A stretch of 8,923 nt of DNA. Source: Solobacterium sp. (lineage in GTDB: Bacteria; Bacillota_I; Bacilli_A; Erysipelotrichales; Erysipelotrichaceae). Both the position numbers and the translations under genes were made by a program. The notes under the pieces were generated by a model, which was given only the letters and a program-made list of their open reading frames with translations, was not told where the DNA came from and did not search any database. Below are positions 1-7,240 of this stretch, one piece after another (positions within the stretch are counted from its first letter, which is position 1; each line of letters starts with the position of its first letter). The stretch lies in NCBI GenBank assembly GCA_017419465.1, contig JAFOLE010000065.1, forward strand, positions 1-8,923, in the 5' to 3' direction.

Positions 1-65
1 CGAACAAGGAAGCGTATGCGCTGCTCGCTCAGATGGGCATGCCGTTCGCGAAGAAGGAGGCTTAA
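1..65 (+). CDS. rplE: 50S ribosomal protein L5, C-terminal end (partial)
   Basis: Only the last 20 codons and the stop are in the window; the reading frame enters at base 3. The tail reads EAYALLAQMGMPF followed by a short lysine-rich end. It matches the usual L5 C-terminus, where a helix ends in a (L/M)GMPF motif. L5 binds 5S rRNA in the central protuberance of the large subunit. Position agrees with identity, because rplE normally lies directly before rpsN in the spc operon. Its last codons (AAGAAGGAGG, 51-60) also serve as the Shine-Dalgarno sequence of rpsN, so the two genes are probably translationally coupled. Confidence 0.88.
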   Translation, partial: NKEAYALLAQMGMPFAKKEA

Positions 66-68
66 TTT

Positions 69-254
69 ATGGCAAAGACATCACAGAAGGTCAGACAGAG
101 CCGTCCTGCTAAGTTCTCCACTCGGGAGTACACACGCTGCGAGCGCTGCGGTCGTCCGCATTCCGTATTAAGAAAGTACAAGGTTTGCCGTATCTGCTTC
201 AGAGAGCTGGCTTATCAGGGCCAGATCCCGGGCGTCAAGAAGGCAAGCTGGTAA
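69..254 (+). CDS. rpsN: 30S ribosomal protein S14, zinc-binding type
   Basis: This is a complete 61-residue S14 of the short, zinc-binding class (sometimes called rpsZ), which assembles into the head of the small subunit near the 16S rRNA 3' domain. Four cysteines, C24, C27, C40 and C43, form two CxxC knuckles that hold one zinc ion; the zinc-free paralogue is longer and lacks them. The C-terminus (GQIPGVKKASW) is the canonical S14 ending. The ATG lies 3 bases after the rplE stop, with AAGGAGG at 54-60 giving an 8-base spacer. A zinc-type S14 inside the spc operon is normal for Bacillota. Confidence 0.97.
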   Translation: MAKTSQKVRQSRPAKFSTREYTRCERCGRPHSVLRKYKVCRICFRELAYQGQIPGVKKASW

Positions 255-274
255 GGATTGGAGGAGATTGAACT

Positions 275-676
275 ATGAACATGACAGATCCTATCGCCGA
301 TATGCTTACCAGAATCCGCAACGGTATGCAGGCAAAAATGGAAACCGTTGACGTTGCCCCGGTATCCAAGGTAAAAGTTGAAATCGCACGTATCCTCAAG
401 GAAGAGGGTTACATTGCGAAGTATGAAGTCAGCGGAGAAGGCATCCAGAAGAAGATGACCGTCACGCTGAAGTACAGCGCTGACAAGCGCCCTGTAATCA
501 CAGGTATCAAGCGTATTTCCAAGCCGGGCCTCCGTGTCTACACGAAGGGCGACAATGTTCCGAAGGTTCTCAACGGACTCGGAATCGCAATCATCTCCAC
601 ATCCAACGGAATGATGACAGACAAGGAAGCACGCAAACAGCACGCAGGCGGCGAAGTTGTCGCTTACGTCTGGTAA
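275..676 (+). CDS. rpsH: 30S ribosomal protein S8
   Basis: This is a complete 133-residue S8, a primary 16S rRNA binder that helps organise the platform of the small subunit. In relatives it can also repress its own operon by binding spc mRNA. The N-terminus MTDPIADMLTRIRN and the C-terminal half (RISKPGLRVY at 80-89, GIAIISTSNG at 103-112, TDKEAR at 115-120, final AYVW) follow the family closely. The ATG at 275 has GGAGG at 260-264, a 10-base spacer. A second ATG at 281 (M3) is possible, but starts with two extra residues are usual in this family. Length is typical. Confidence 0.97.
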   Translation: MNMTDPIADMLTRIRNGMQAKMETVDVAPVSKVKVEIARILKEEGYIAKYEVSGEGIQKKMTVTLKYSADKRPVITGIKRISKPGLRVYTKGDNVPKVLNGLGIAIISTSNGMMTDKEARKQHAGGEVVAYVW

Positions 677-698
677 TACGTAAGGAAAGGAAAACGAA

Positions 699-1247
699 AT
701 GTCACGTATCGGTAATAAGCTGATTACCATTCCTGCAGGCGTCGAAGTTACCGTCGCTGAAGGGAATGAGGTGACGGTGAAAGGTCCTAAGGGAACGCTC
801 GTAAGAAAGTTCTCCCCGCTCATGGGTATTGAAGTTAAGGACGGAACCGTTACAGTCACCCGTCCTAACGAGGACAAGCACACCAAACAGCTCCACGGCA
901 CAACACGTGCCCTCATCGCAACCATGATCGAAGGCTGCGAAAAGAACTACACAAAGATTCTGCAGATCGTCGGTATCGGTTACCGTGCTGCGATCTCCGG
1001 CAACAAGCTCACAATGAACCTGGGCTTCTCCCATCCGATTGAGATGGAGATCCCGTCTGACGTCAAGGTTGAATGCCCGGATGCAAATACCATTACGGTT
1101 ACCGGCATCGACAAACAGCGCGTCGGTGAGTTTGCGGCAAATGTAAGAGCGAAGCGTAAGCCGGAACCTTACGGAGGAAAGGGTGTCCGTTACAAGGACG
1201 AGCATATCCGTCGTAAGGAAGGTAAGACCGCTGCTGCGAAGAAGTAA
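699..1247 (+). CDS. rplF: 50S ribosomal protein L6
   Basis: This is a complete 182-residue L6, which sits at the base of the stalk near the GTPase centre and the sarcin-ricin loop. Two tandem L6 folds are visible, roughly residues 11-82 and 90-164. The C-terminal signature EPYGGKGVRY is at 156-165, followed by a basic tail rich in lysine and alanine. The start MSRIGNK is the family standard. AAGGAAAGG at 682-690 lies 8 bases before the ATG. Length is slightly above the usual value near 178 because of the lysine/alanine tail. Confidence 0.97.
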   Translation: MSRIGNKLITIPAGVEVTVAEGNEVTVKGPKGTLVRKFSPLMGIEVKDGTVTVTRPNEDKHTKQLHGTTRALIATMIEGCEKNYTKILQIVGIGYRAAISGNKLTMNLGFSHPIEMEIPSDVKVECPDANTITVTGIDKQRVGEFAANVRAKRKPEPYGGKGVRYKDEHIRRKEGKTAAAKK

Positions 1248-1265
1248 TGGGAAGGAGAGAGTACA

Positions 1266-1622
1266 ATGCTGAAAAAGACAAGAAAAAATGAAGAGCGTCT
1301 GCGCAGACATAAGCGTGTACGCCGGGTTGTCAGCGGAACTCCCGACTGCCCGAGACTGAACGTCTTCCGTTCCAACAAGCAGATCTACGCACAGATCATC
1401 GATGACACAACCGGTAAGACACTGGCTGCGTCCAGCTCTGTCGTACTGAAGCTTGAGCAGGGCGGAAACATTGAAGCAGCGAAGAAGGTCGGTGCCGACA
1501 TCGCTGAAAAATGCAAAGCACTCAATATCGAATCCGTCCGGTTTGACCGCGGCGGCTATGTCTATCACGGAAGAGTCCAGGCGCTGGCTGATGCAGCCCG
1601 CGAAGCAGGACTGAAGTTCTAA
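1266..1622 (+). CDS. rplR: 50S ribosomal protein L18
   Basis: This is a complete 118-residue L18, a 5S rRNA-binding protein that helps attach 5S rRNA to the central protuberance together with L5. The basic N-terminal tail (residues 3-20) contacts rRNA. PRLNVFRSN at 29-37, YAQIIDD at 41-47 and FDRGGYVYHGRV at 93-104 are characteristic, as is the ending AAREAGLKF. AAGGAGA at 1252-1258 is a strong ribosome binding site 7 bases before the ATG. It lies 18 bases after rplF. Confidence 0.97.
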   Translation: MLKKTRKNEERLRRHKRVRRVVSGTPDCPRLNVFRSNKQIYAQIIDDTTGKTLAASSSVVLKLEQGGNIEAAKKVGADIAEKCKALNIESVRFDRGGYVYHGRVQALADAAREAGLKF

Positions 1623-1637
1623 GGGAAGGAGAATACA

Positions 1638-2183
1638 ATGGCTAACGAAGGAAGAAAACCGTTCAGAAAACCTCGCGAACCGAAAGAGTTCGATGATGTA
1701 GTAGTCTCCATTAACCGCGTTTCCAAAACCGTGAAGGGCGGACGCCGTATGCGTTTCTCGGCTCTCGTTGTGGTCGGTGATCACAAGGGCCGTATCGGAT
1801 TCGGCATGGGGAAGGCAGCAGAAGTTCCTGATGCAATCAAGAAGGCTAACGAAGCTGCAGTTAAAAATGTATTCCGTGTACAGCTTGTTAAGAACAACAA
1901 GGAAGCAGGCGCAAACAACCTCACTGTTCCTTCCGATGCAATCGGAAAGCACGGTGCAACATCTGTTGTCCTGAAGCCTGCCGCTCCTGGTACCGGAGTT
2001 ATCGCCGGCGGCGCAGTTCGTTCGATTCTCGAACTCGCAGGCGTTACCGATGTCCTGTCCAAGGTAATCGGCAGCCGCACAAGCGTCAATATCGTTTATG
2101 CGACAATTGATGCGCTGGCTAAGATGCGTACCGTTGACGATGTCGCGAAGCTTCGTGACAAGAAAGTCAGCGAGATTCGCTAA
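1638..2183 (+). CDS. rpsE: 30S ribosomal protein S5
   Basis: This is a complete 181-residue S5, which lines the mRNA entry region of the small subunit and affects decoding accuracy. The N-terminal double-stranded-RNA-binding-like domain spans about residues 19-80, with VKGGRRMRF at 32-40 (the loop altered in spectinomycin-resistant mutants of other bacteria) and GRIGFGMGKA at 51-60. The C-terminal domain includes GTGVIAGGAVR near 118-128. Compared with the Bacillus protein as I recall it, there is an insertion of about 8 residues around KNNKEAGA (85-92), between the two domains. AAGGAG at 1626-1631 precedes the ATG. No rpmD follows. Confidence 0.97.
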   Translation: MANEGRKPFRKPREPKEFDDVVVSINRVSKTVKGGRRMRFSALVVVGDHKGRIGFGMGKAAEVPDAIKKANEAAVKNVFRVQLVKNNKEAGANNLTVPSDAIGKHGATSVVLKPAAPGTGVIAGGAVRSILELAGVTDVLSKVIGSRTSVNIVYATIDALAKMRTVDDVAKLRDKKVSEIR

Positions 2184-2197
2184 GGAGGGGTATCTCG

Positions 2198-2638
2198 ATG
2201 AAACTGAATGAATTGAAAGCGACTGAAGGAGCCCGCTTCGTATCCAAGCGCATTGGCCGCGGCCAGGGTTCCGGAAACGGAAAGACTTCCGGCAAGGGTC
2301 AGAAGGGTCAGAATTCGAGAAGCGGCGGAGGTGTCGCAATCGGATTTGAAGGCGGACAGACACCTGCATTCAAGCGTTTCCCGAAGCGCGGATTCACCAA
2401 CATGAACCGCAAGGAATATGCAATCGTCAACGTTGAGGATCTCAACAAGTTCGACGAGGGTGTCACAGTTGACTTCGAAGCTCTGAAGGCTGCCGGTCTT
2501 GTCAAGAAGCAGCTTGACGGCGTTAAGGTCCTCGGAAGAGGCGCGCTCGAGAAGAAGCTCACTGTCAAGGCAGCGAAGTTCTCCGAATCGGCTAAGAAGG
2601 CAATCGAAGCAGCAGGCGGAACAGCCGAGGTGCTGTAA
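2198..2638 (+). CDS. rplO: 50S ribosomal protein L15
   Basis: This is a complete 146-residue L15, a late-assembling large-subunit protein with a long glycine- and lysine-rich N-terminal extension that threads through rRNA. The N-terminal stretch at 19-40 is the typical GRG.GSGNGKTSGKG.KGQ region. GFEGGQTP at 49-56 and FPKRGFTN at 61-68 are also hallmarks, and the protein ends in AAGGTAEVL. AAGGAGGGG at 2182-2190 overlaps the rpsE stop codon. The gap to rpsE is only 14 bases, leaving no room for rpmD, which often lies here in other bacteria. Confidence 0.97.
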   Translation: MKLNELKATEGARFVSKRIGRGQGSGNGKTSGKGQKGQNSRSGGGVAIGFEGGQTPAFKRFPKRGFTNMNRKEYAIVNVEDLNKFDEGVTVDFEALKAAGLVKKQLDGVKVLGRGALEKKLTVKAAKFSESAKKAIEAAGGTAEVL

Positions 2639-2640
2639 TC

Positions 2641-3927
2641 ATGATGCATACGTTCGCCAGCATGTTCAAAAACAAGGAGATCCGCAAAAAGATTCTCTTC
2701 ACACTGGCCATGCTGCTGATCTATCGCATCGGCTCCGCAATCCCGGTTCCGGGTGTGGATGCCGCCAAACTCTCTGCGCAGATTGCAGATAACTCCATTC
2801 TCAGCATGATGAATCTGCTCGGAGGCGGCGCCTTCGAACGGATGAGCGTGTTTGCGCTTGGTGTTACGCCGTACATTACCTCAAGCATTATCATCCAGCT
2901 CCTGAGCATGGATGTAATTCCGGCCCTGACCGAGATGGCAAAATCCGGTCAGACCGGAAGAACGAAGATGGACCGCATCACGCGGTACTTCGCAGTCGTT
3001 CTTGCATTTGTACAGTCGATCTCACTGGTTTATGCCTTTGACCGGCAGTACAACATCCTCGCATCTTCCGGGCTTTCCACCTATCTGTTCACCGCTACGA
3101 TCCTTACAGCGGGAACACAGTTCCTGATCTGGCTGGGCGACCGTATCAGCATGTTCGGAATCGGCAACGGTATCTCGATCATTATCTTCGCGGGTATCGT
3201 TTCCAACATGCCGGCACAGTTCGTACAGGTATGGAATATCTCGGTAGGCGGCGCGGAAGCGGGCGCGATGTTCAGCGGTGTGCTGCAGTTCCTGCTGTAC
3301 TGCATCCTGTACTTTGCAATTATCGTAGGTGTCATTATCATGGAAACCGCGGTCCGCAAGATCCCGATCCAGTACACCTCAAGCTCGAATACACGGGGAA
3401 GCGGAGATATGACGTATCTTCCGTTTAAAATCAACTCCGCATCTGTTATTCCGGTTATCTTCGCGTCATCGATCATGACGGCGCCGCAGATCATCCTGAG
3501 TTTCATCAACCAGGATGCATACCAGAAGGTCAGTAACTTCCTGAGTGTGCAGAAGCCGGTCGGACTGATTATCTACGCAGTCCTGACCTTCCTCTTCACA
3601 TTCTTCTATACCGATCTTCAGGTTGATCCGGACAAGATCGCGGAAAATCTCGGAAAATCCGGCGCGTACATCCCGGGCATCCGTCCCGGTACGGAAACCA
3701 GAACCTATCTCAGAAAGGTTCTCAACCGGATTACCGTTCTCGGTGCAACAGCCCTGACTGTTATCGCTGTTATTCCGTATCTCCTGCCGATGCTGATTAC
3801 ATCGCTTCCGAGCAGTATGGCTCTCGGCGGAACCGGAATCATCATCGTTGTTGGTGTGGCTATGGAAACTGTGTCGCAGCTGAAAGGTCAGTTAACTCAG
3901 AAACAGTATCACGGATTCCTGAAATAA
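2641..3927 (+). CDS. secY: Preprotein translocase channel subunit SecY
   Basis: This is a complete 428-residue SecY, the inner-membrane channel of the Sec translocon, which moves unfolded proteins across or into the membrane with SecE, SecG and SecA. Ten membrane helices are expected and the hydrophobic segments fit, with helix 1 at about 17-34. Signatures are GVTPYITSSIIIQLL at 74-88, GIGNGISIIIFAG at 173-185, VIPVIFASS at 269-277, and the SecA/ribosome-contacting loop with ENLGKSGAYIPGIRPG at 335-350. It ends KQYHGFLK. The start is 2 bases after the rplO stop, with GAGG at 2627-2630 inside rplO as ribosome binding site, so translation is probably coupled. ATG at 2644 is an alternative. Confidence 0.97.
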   Translation: MMHTFASMFKNKEIRKKILFTLAMLLIYRIGSAIPVPGVDAAKLSAQIADNSILSMMNLLGGGAFERMSVFALGVTPYITSSIIIQLLSMDVIPALTEMAKSGQTGRTKMDRITRYFAVVLAFVQSISLVYAFDRQYNILASSGLSTYLFTATILTAGTQFLIWLGDRISMFGIGNGISIIIFAGIVSNMPAQFVQVWNISVGGAEAGAMFSGVLQFLLYCILYFAIIVGVIIMETAVRKIPIQYTSSSNTRGSGDMTYLPFKINSASVIPVIFASSIMTAPQIILSFINQDAYQKVSNFLSVQKPVGLIIYAVLTFLFTFFYTDLQVDPDKIAENLGKSGAYIPGIRPGTETRTYLRKVLNRITVLGATALTVIAVIPYLLPMLITSLPSSMALGGTGIIIVVGVAMETVSQLKGQLTQKQYHGFLK

Positions 3928-3943
3928 AAAGAGAGAGGAAAAC

Positions 3944-4594
3944 ATGAACATTCTGATTATGGGTCCTGCAGGTGCAGGAAAGGGCACGATGTCCGATCTG
4001 ATTATCAGGGAGTTTGATATCCCGCACATTTCGACCGGAGATATGCTGAGAGAGAACGTTCGAAACAACACAGAGCTCGGTCAGAAGGCCAAGGAGTTTA
4101 TGAACACCGGCCGCCTGGTACCGGACGAGCTGATCAACGCCATGGTTGAACAGCGTCTGCTCGAGCCTGACTGCCAGAAAGGGTATCTGCTTGACGGATT
4201 CCCCCGTACACTCGTACAGGCAAAGGCATTTGAGGAGATGGCCGACCGCATCGGAAAACCGGTGGAGTCGGTTCTCGCGCTCGAAGTAGCATTTGATACA
4301 TTGGTCGACCGCATCACCGGCAGACGGATCTGCCCGAAATGCGGTGCGATCTACCATGTTCGCAACAAGCCCAGTAAGACAGAAGGCATCTGCGATGAAT
4401 GCGGCGGTGAGCTGCAGCAGCGCAAGGATGACACTGTCGAACAGCTGAAGGTCCGCATGGAAGAATATGAGGCAAAGACCGCTCCGATCATCGGCTATTT
4501 TGAGCCGAAGGGAGTCGTCTCGCACATTGATGCATCCAAAAATGCGGAAGAAACCTTTGCGCAGGTAAAAGAGGCATTAGGAAAGGTTGCATAA
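3944..4594 (+). CDS. adk: Adenylate kinase, zinc-lid type
   Basis: This is a complete 216-residue cytoplasmic adenylate kinase, which interconverts ATP + AMP and 2 ADP. The P-loop GPAGAGKGT is at 7-15, the AMP-site motif STGDMLR at 30-36, and DGFPRT at 84-89. The LID domain (about 126-163) carries four cysteines, C130, C133, C150 and C153, in two CxxC pairs, the zinc-binding form common in Gram-positive bacteria. GAGAGG at 3933-3938 lies 5 bases before the ATG. Placement after secY is the normal spc order. The usual next gene, map, is absent, and a hairpin follows the stop codon directly. Confidence 0.97.
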   Translation: MNILIMGPAGAGKGTMSDLIIREFDIPHISTGDMLRENVRNNTELGQKAKEFMNTGRLVPDELINAMVEQRLLEPDCQKGYLLDGFPRTLVQAKAFEEMADRIGKPVESVLALEVAFDTLVDRITGRRICPKCGAIYHVRNKPSKTEGICDECGGELQQRKDDTVEQLKVRMEEYEAKTAPIIGYFEPKGVVSHIDASKNAEETFAQVKEALGKVA

Positions 4595-4615
4595 ACAGTA
4601 CGGTGCGGGTATGAT
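4587..4615 (+). promoter_or_regulatory. Candidate promoter before infA
   Basis: TTGCAT at 4587-4592 and TATGAT at 4610-4615 are separated by 17 bases. The -10 hexamer matches the vegetative consensus at 5 of 6 positions and the -35 only at 3 of 6. Transcription would begin near 4622 and give infA, rpmJ, rpsM, rpsK, rpoA and rplQ an extra start, which would suit the position where the alpha-operon half begins. The spacer is also the left arm of the hairpin at 4594-4643. RNA made from this promoter would therefore lack that arm. This rests on sequence inspection only. Confidence 0.35.
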
Positions 4616-4643
4616 GGATGTCGTGCCTGCACCGGGTACTGTT
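4594..4643 (+). other. 16-bp hairpin between adk and infA
   Basis: AACAGTAC (4594-4601) pairs perfectly with GTACTGTT (4636-4643). Inside it, GGTGCGGG (4602-4609) pairs with CCTGCACC (4626-4633) with one G-U wobble. A 2-base GG bulge and a 16-base loop complete it. The left arm begins in the adk stop codon. No U-tract follows, so it does not look like a simple terminator; an mRNA processing or stabilising element, or the remnant of a mobile repeat, are alternatives. It occupies the place where map is usually found. Confidence 0.55.
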
Positions 4644-4667
4644 ATTAAATCCAGAAAGAGAGATTGA

Positions 4668-4886
4668 ATGGGAAAACAGGACGTCATTGAAATGGACGGA
4701 GTTGTTGAAGAAACACTTCCTAACGCCAACTTTAAGGTGAAGCTTCAGAATGGCATGGAGATCCGTGCCCACGTTGCTGGTAAAATCCGTATGAACTACA
4801 TTCGCATTTTACCGGGAGACCGGGTCACCGTTGAAATTTCACCCTATGACTTAACACGTGGGCGTATTACCTACAGACACAAGTGA
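4668..4886 (+). CDS. infA: Translation initiation factor IF-1
   Basis: This is a complete 72-residue IF-1, a single OB-fold protein that occupies the A site of the small subunit during initiation and works with IF-2 and IF-3. The sequence follows the family from end to end: DVIEMDGVVEETLPNA at 5-20, HVAGKIRMNYIRILPGD at 35-51, and SPYDLTRGRITYR at 58-70. The ribosome binding site is modest (AAGAGAG near 4655-4661), about 6 bases before the ATG. The gene heads the alpha-operon half of the cluster. Confidence 0.97.
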   Translation: MGKQDVIEMDGVVEETLPNANFKVKLQNGMEIRAHVAGKIRMNYIRILPGDRVTVEISPYDLTRGRITYRHK

Positions 4887-4905
4887 ATTTAAGGAGGTAC
4901 TTATC

Positions 4906-5019
4906 ATGAAAGTAAGACCGTCAGTTAAACCGATTTGCGACAAGTGCAGAGTGATTAAGCGCAAGGGTGTAGTAATGGTCATCTGCGAAAACCCTAAGCA
5001 CAAGCAGAGACAGGGTTAA
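4906..5019 (+). CDS. rpmJ: 50S ribosomal protein L36, zinc-ribbon type
   Basis: This is a complete 37-residue L36, the smallest large-subunit protein, which helps organise 23S rRNA below the stalk base. It begins MKVRPSVKPIC and ends NPKHKQRQG. C11, C14, C27 and H32 form the zinc site of the C+ type. AAGGAGG at 4891-4897, 8 bases before the ATG, is a very strong ribosome binding site. The gene lies between infA and rpsM, its standard position. Such small genes are easily missed by automatic calling. Confidence 0.96.
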   Translation: MKVRPSVKPICDKCRVIKRKGVVMVICENPKHKQRQG

Positions 5020-5040
5020 TCAGGAGGAGAGAAAACACAT

Positions 5041-5406
5041 ATGGCACGTTTTGCTGGTGTGGATATTCCGAACAATAAGCGTATCGTAATATCCCTTACC
5101 TATATTTATGGAATCGGTCCGTCGACCGCTTCCAGGATCCTCAAGGAATGCGGGATCAGTGAAGACATCCGTACAAAGGATCTGACAACGGAGCAGGAAA
5201 CTGCAATCCGTCAGCAGATTGACGCTATCAAGACCGAAGGTGATCTGCGTCGTGAGCGCGCACTGAACGTCAAGCGTCTGATGGAAATCGGATGCTACAG
5301 AGGCATGCGTCACCGTCGCGGACTGCCTGTCAGAGGACAGCGCACCCGTACAAATGCCCGTACACGTAAAGGACCGCGTCGTACTGTCGCGAACAAGAAG
5401 AAGTAA
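5041..5406 (+). CDS. rpsM: 30S ribosomal protein S13
   Basis: This is a complete 121-residue S13, located in the head of the small subunit, where it bridges to the large subunit (L5) and its tail contacts P-site tRNA. The N-terminal MARFAGVDIPNNKR and helix-two-turn-helix IYGIGPSTASRIL (22-34) are typical. The basic C-terminal signature around HRRGLPVRGQRT (91-102) is followed by a lysine/arginine tail. AGGAGGAG at 5022-5029 is the ribosome binding site, with a somewhat long spacer. S13, S11 and alpha are grouped here as in most bacteria. Confidence 0.97.
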   Translation: MARFAGVDIPNNKRIVISLTYIYGIGPSTASRILKECGISEDIRTKDLTTEQETAIRQQIDAIKTEGDLRRERALNVKRLMEIGCYRGMRHRRGLPVRGQRTRTNARTRKGPRRTVANKKK

Positions 5407-5423
5407 GGGGGTCGGAATAAGCA

Positions 5424-5828
5424 ATGGCTAAGAATACAAAGAAGACTGCGAAGACCGTCCGTAAAAAGAAGATCAAGCGCAATATATCGAAGGGTGTTGC
5501 ACACATCCATTCCACATTTAACAACACAATCGTTTCCATCGCTGATGAAAACGGAAATGTTATTTCCTGGAGTTCTGCAGGTGCTCTTGGTTACAAGGGC
5601 AGCCGTAAGAGCACTCCGTATGTAGCTCAGCTGTGTGCTGAGGCAGCCGGTAAGGCAGCTGTTCAGCAGGGACTTCAGACGGTTGAAGTAAACGTCAAGG
5701 GTCCGGGTCCCGGACGTGAAGCAGCAGTTCGTGCACTTGCTGTAGCGGGACTTGGAATCACTGCAATCAATGATGTTACTCCGATTCCGCACAACGGATG
5801 CCGCCCGCCGAAGAGGCCGCGTGGTTAA
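5424..5828 (+). CDS. rpsK: 30S ribosomal protein S11
   Basis: This is a complete 134-residue S11, a platform protein near the mRNA exit region that contacts the Shine-Dalgarno helix. A lysine-rich N-terminal extension (1-19) is followed by the conserved core: AHIHSTFNNTIVSI at 26-39, GYKGSRKSTPY at 57-67, VKGPGPGRE at 91-99, and IPHNGCRPPK at 121-130. The ribosome binding site (AAGGGGGT, 5405-5412) is weaker than its neighbours. The tail RPRG differs slightly from the arginine-rich ending of many homologues. Confidence 0.97.
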   Translation: MAKNTKKTAKTVRKKKIKRNISKGVAHIHSTFNNTIVSIADENGNVISWSSAGALGYKGSRKSTPYVAQLCAEAAGKAAVQQGLQTVEVNVKGPGPGREAAVRALAVAGLGITAINDVTPIPHNGCRPPKRPRG

Positions 5829-5850
5829 TTGCACGATAGGAGGATAACTG

Positions 5851-6804
5851 ATGCAGAAATTTGAACGCGCCGAGTTTGAAGTCGCTGAATACGTAGAATC
5901 AGAGAACTATGGAAAGTTTATCCTGTCTCCGCTTGAGAGAGGATATGGAACTACAATCGGGAATGCACTGCGCAGAGTCCTGCTGTCCTCCCTGCCGGGA
6001 GCCGCGATCTTCGCCATCAAGGTAGATGGTGTCTATCACGAGTTCACCACCATTCCGGGGGTTCGTGAAGATGTATCCATGATCATCCTGCAGCTCAAGC
6101 AGCTGATCATGAAGATTGAAGACGACGAGGTTTATACCCTGCAGATTTCTGCGAAAGGTCCGTGCACTGTTACTGCCGGCGATATTATCTGCCCGGCTCA
6201 GGTAGAAGTGCTGAACAAAGATCTCGAGATTGCGCATCTGGAAAAGGGTGCCGTTCTGGAGATGGAACTGAAGGCGAACAACGGCCGCGGTTATGTCGGT
6301 GCTGATCAGAACAAGCACAGCCGGGGATCCCATGGTATCGGAACAGTCTTCACTGATTCGATCTATACTCCGGTTACCCGTGTTGCGTATGCATCGGAGC
6401 CGACCCGTGTCGGACAGGATACCAAATATGATGAGCTGACGATGGAAATCTGGACAGACGGTTCCGTCAACCCGCAGAAGGCACTTGCGACTGCGGCGAA
6501 GATCCTGATTGATCATCTCGACATCATTGCCGGTATCAATGAAGATGTTCTCTCCATGGAAAATGTCATTAATGAAGGAAGCACGGAAGTTTCCAGCAAG
6601 GGACAGCAGCTGATGATCGAAGATCTCGATCTCTCTGTCCGCTCCTACAACTGCCTGAAGCGTGCCGGCATCCAGACTGTGGAAGAGCTCACACAAAAAA
6701 CCGAGGATGAGATGATGAAAGTCCGTAACCTCGGAAAGAAATCACTGAAAGAGGTAAAGGACAAGCTCACTGAACTCGATCTGAGCTTCCGGTCCTTCGA
6801 CTAA
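5851..6804 (+). CDS. rpoA: DNA-directed RNA polymerase subunit alpha
   Basis: This is a complete 317-residue alpha subunit. The N-terminal domain (about 1-235) dimerises and nucleates assembly of beta and beta', with LSPLERGYGTTIGNALRRVL at 25-44. An acidic linker around 240-255 leads to the C-terminal domain (about 257-312). That domain has two helix-hairpin-helix elements and binds upstream promoter DNA and activators. The DNA-contacting determinants are retained: R264 and N267 in SVRSYNCLK, and NLGKKSLKEV at 293-302. AGGAGG at 5838-5843 lies 7 bases before the ATG. Length is normal. Confidence 0.98.
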   Translation: MQKFERAEFEVAEYVESENYGKFILSPLERGYGTTIGNALRRVLLSSLPGAAIFAIKVDGVYHEFTTIPGVREDVSMIILQLKQLIMKIEDDEVYTLQISAKGPCTVTAGDIICPAQVEVLNKDLEIAHLEKGAVLEMELKANNGRGYVGADQNKHSRGSHGIGTVFTDSIYTPVTRVAYASEPTRVGQDTKYDELTMEIWTDGSVNPQKALATAAKILIDHLDIIAGINEDVLSMENVINEGSTEVSSKGQQLMIEDLDLSVRSYNCLKRAGIQTVEELTQKTEDEMMKVRNLGKKSLKEVKDKLTELDLSFRSFD

Positions 6805-6821
6805 TTGGGAGGAAGACAAAC

Positions 6822-7184
6822 ATGTGGAATCGTAAATTCGGCAGAACTGCGGATCACCGCAAGGCAATGCTGAGAAACCTCGCCACTTCCGTCATCATGC
6901 ACGGAAAGGTTGAGACAACCTACGCTAAGGCGATGGATATGCGTTCTGTTGTTGACGAGCTGATCACGCTCGGCAAGAAGGGCGATCTCGCTGCTCGCAG
7001 ACAGGCAGCTTCCTTCATCCGCGATGTATACGCTGATGAGAAGACACGCCAGACTGTTCTGCAGAAGCTTTTTGATGAAGTTGCGCCGAAGTATGCTGAC
7101 CGCAACGGCGGATACACACGTGTCACAAAGACAGGTGTTCGCCGCGGCGATGCTGCTCCGATGGCTACCATCGAGCTTGTATAA
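6822..7184 (+). CDS. rplQ: 50S ribosomal protein L17
   Basis: This is a complete 120-residue L17, a large-subunit protein near the peptide exit tunnel. Family marks include RKFGRTADHRKAMLRNL at 4-20, the signature region KVETTYAKA at 29-37, and a glycine-rich, basic stretch YTRVTKTGVRRGDAAPMA at 98-115. The start MWNRKFGR is less common than MGYRKLGR, but GGAGGAA before the ATG supports it. This is the last gene of the cluster; a terminator follows 16 bases after the stop. In many Bacillota, ECF transporter ATPase genes come next, but here they do not. Confidence 0.97.
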   Translation: MWNRKFGRTADHRKAMLRNLATSVIMHGKVETTYAKAMDMRSVVDELITLGKKGDLAARRQAASFIRDVYADEKTRQTVLQKLFDEVAPKYADRNGGYTRVTKTGVRRGDAAPMATIELV

Positions 7185-7195
7185 GCAGTAAATCA

Positions 7196-7234
7196 TCACA
7201 AAACCGCAGTTGAAGCACTGCGGTTTTTTTGTGA
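7196..7234. terminator. Bidirectional intrinsic terminator after rplQ
   Basis: AAACCGCAGT (7201-7210) and ACTGCGGTTT (7217-7226) form a perfect 10-bp stem with a 6-base loop, followed by four more T residues. Flanking TCACA and TGTGA extend the symmetry, and the A-run on the left makes it plausible on the minus strand too. It closes the ribosomal protein cluster. Confidence 0.95.
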
Positions 7235-7240
7235 AAACAG

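Noticed and set aside
215..925. 236-codon open frame on the minus strand across rpsN, rpsH and rplF
   Set aside because: It is antisense to certain genes, has no ribosome binding site context of note and shows no family resemblance.
702..2369. 555-codon open frame on the minus strand across rplF, rplR, rpsE and rplO
   Set aside because: It lies opposite four certain ribosomal protein genes and crosses their boundaries. Its translation has no recognisable domain, and codon bias in highly expressed genes readily leaves such frames open.
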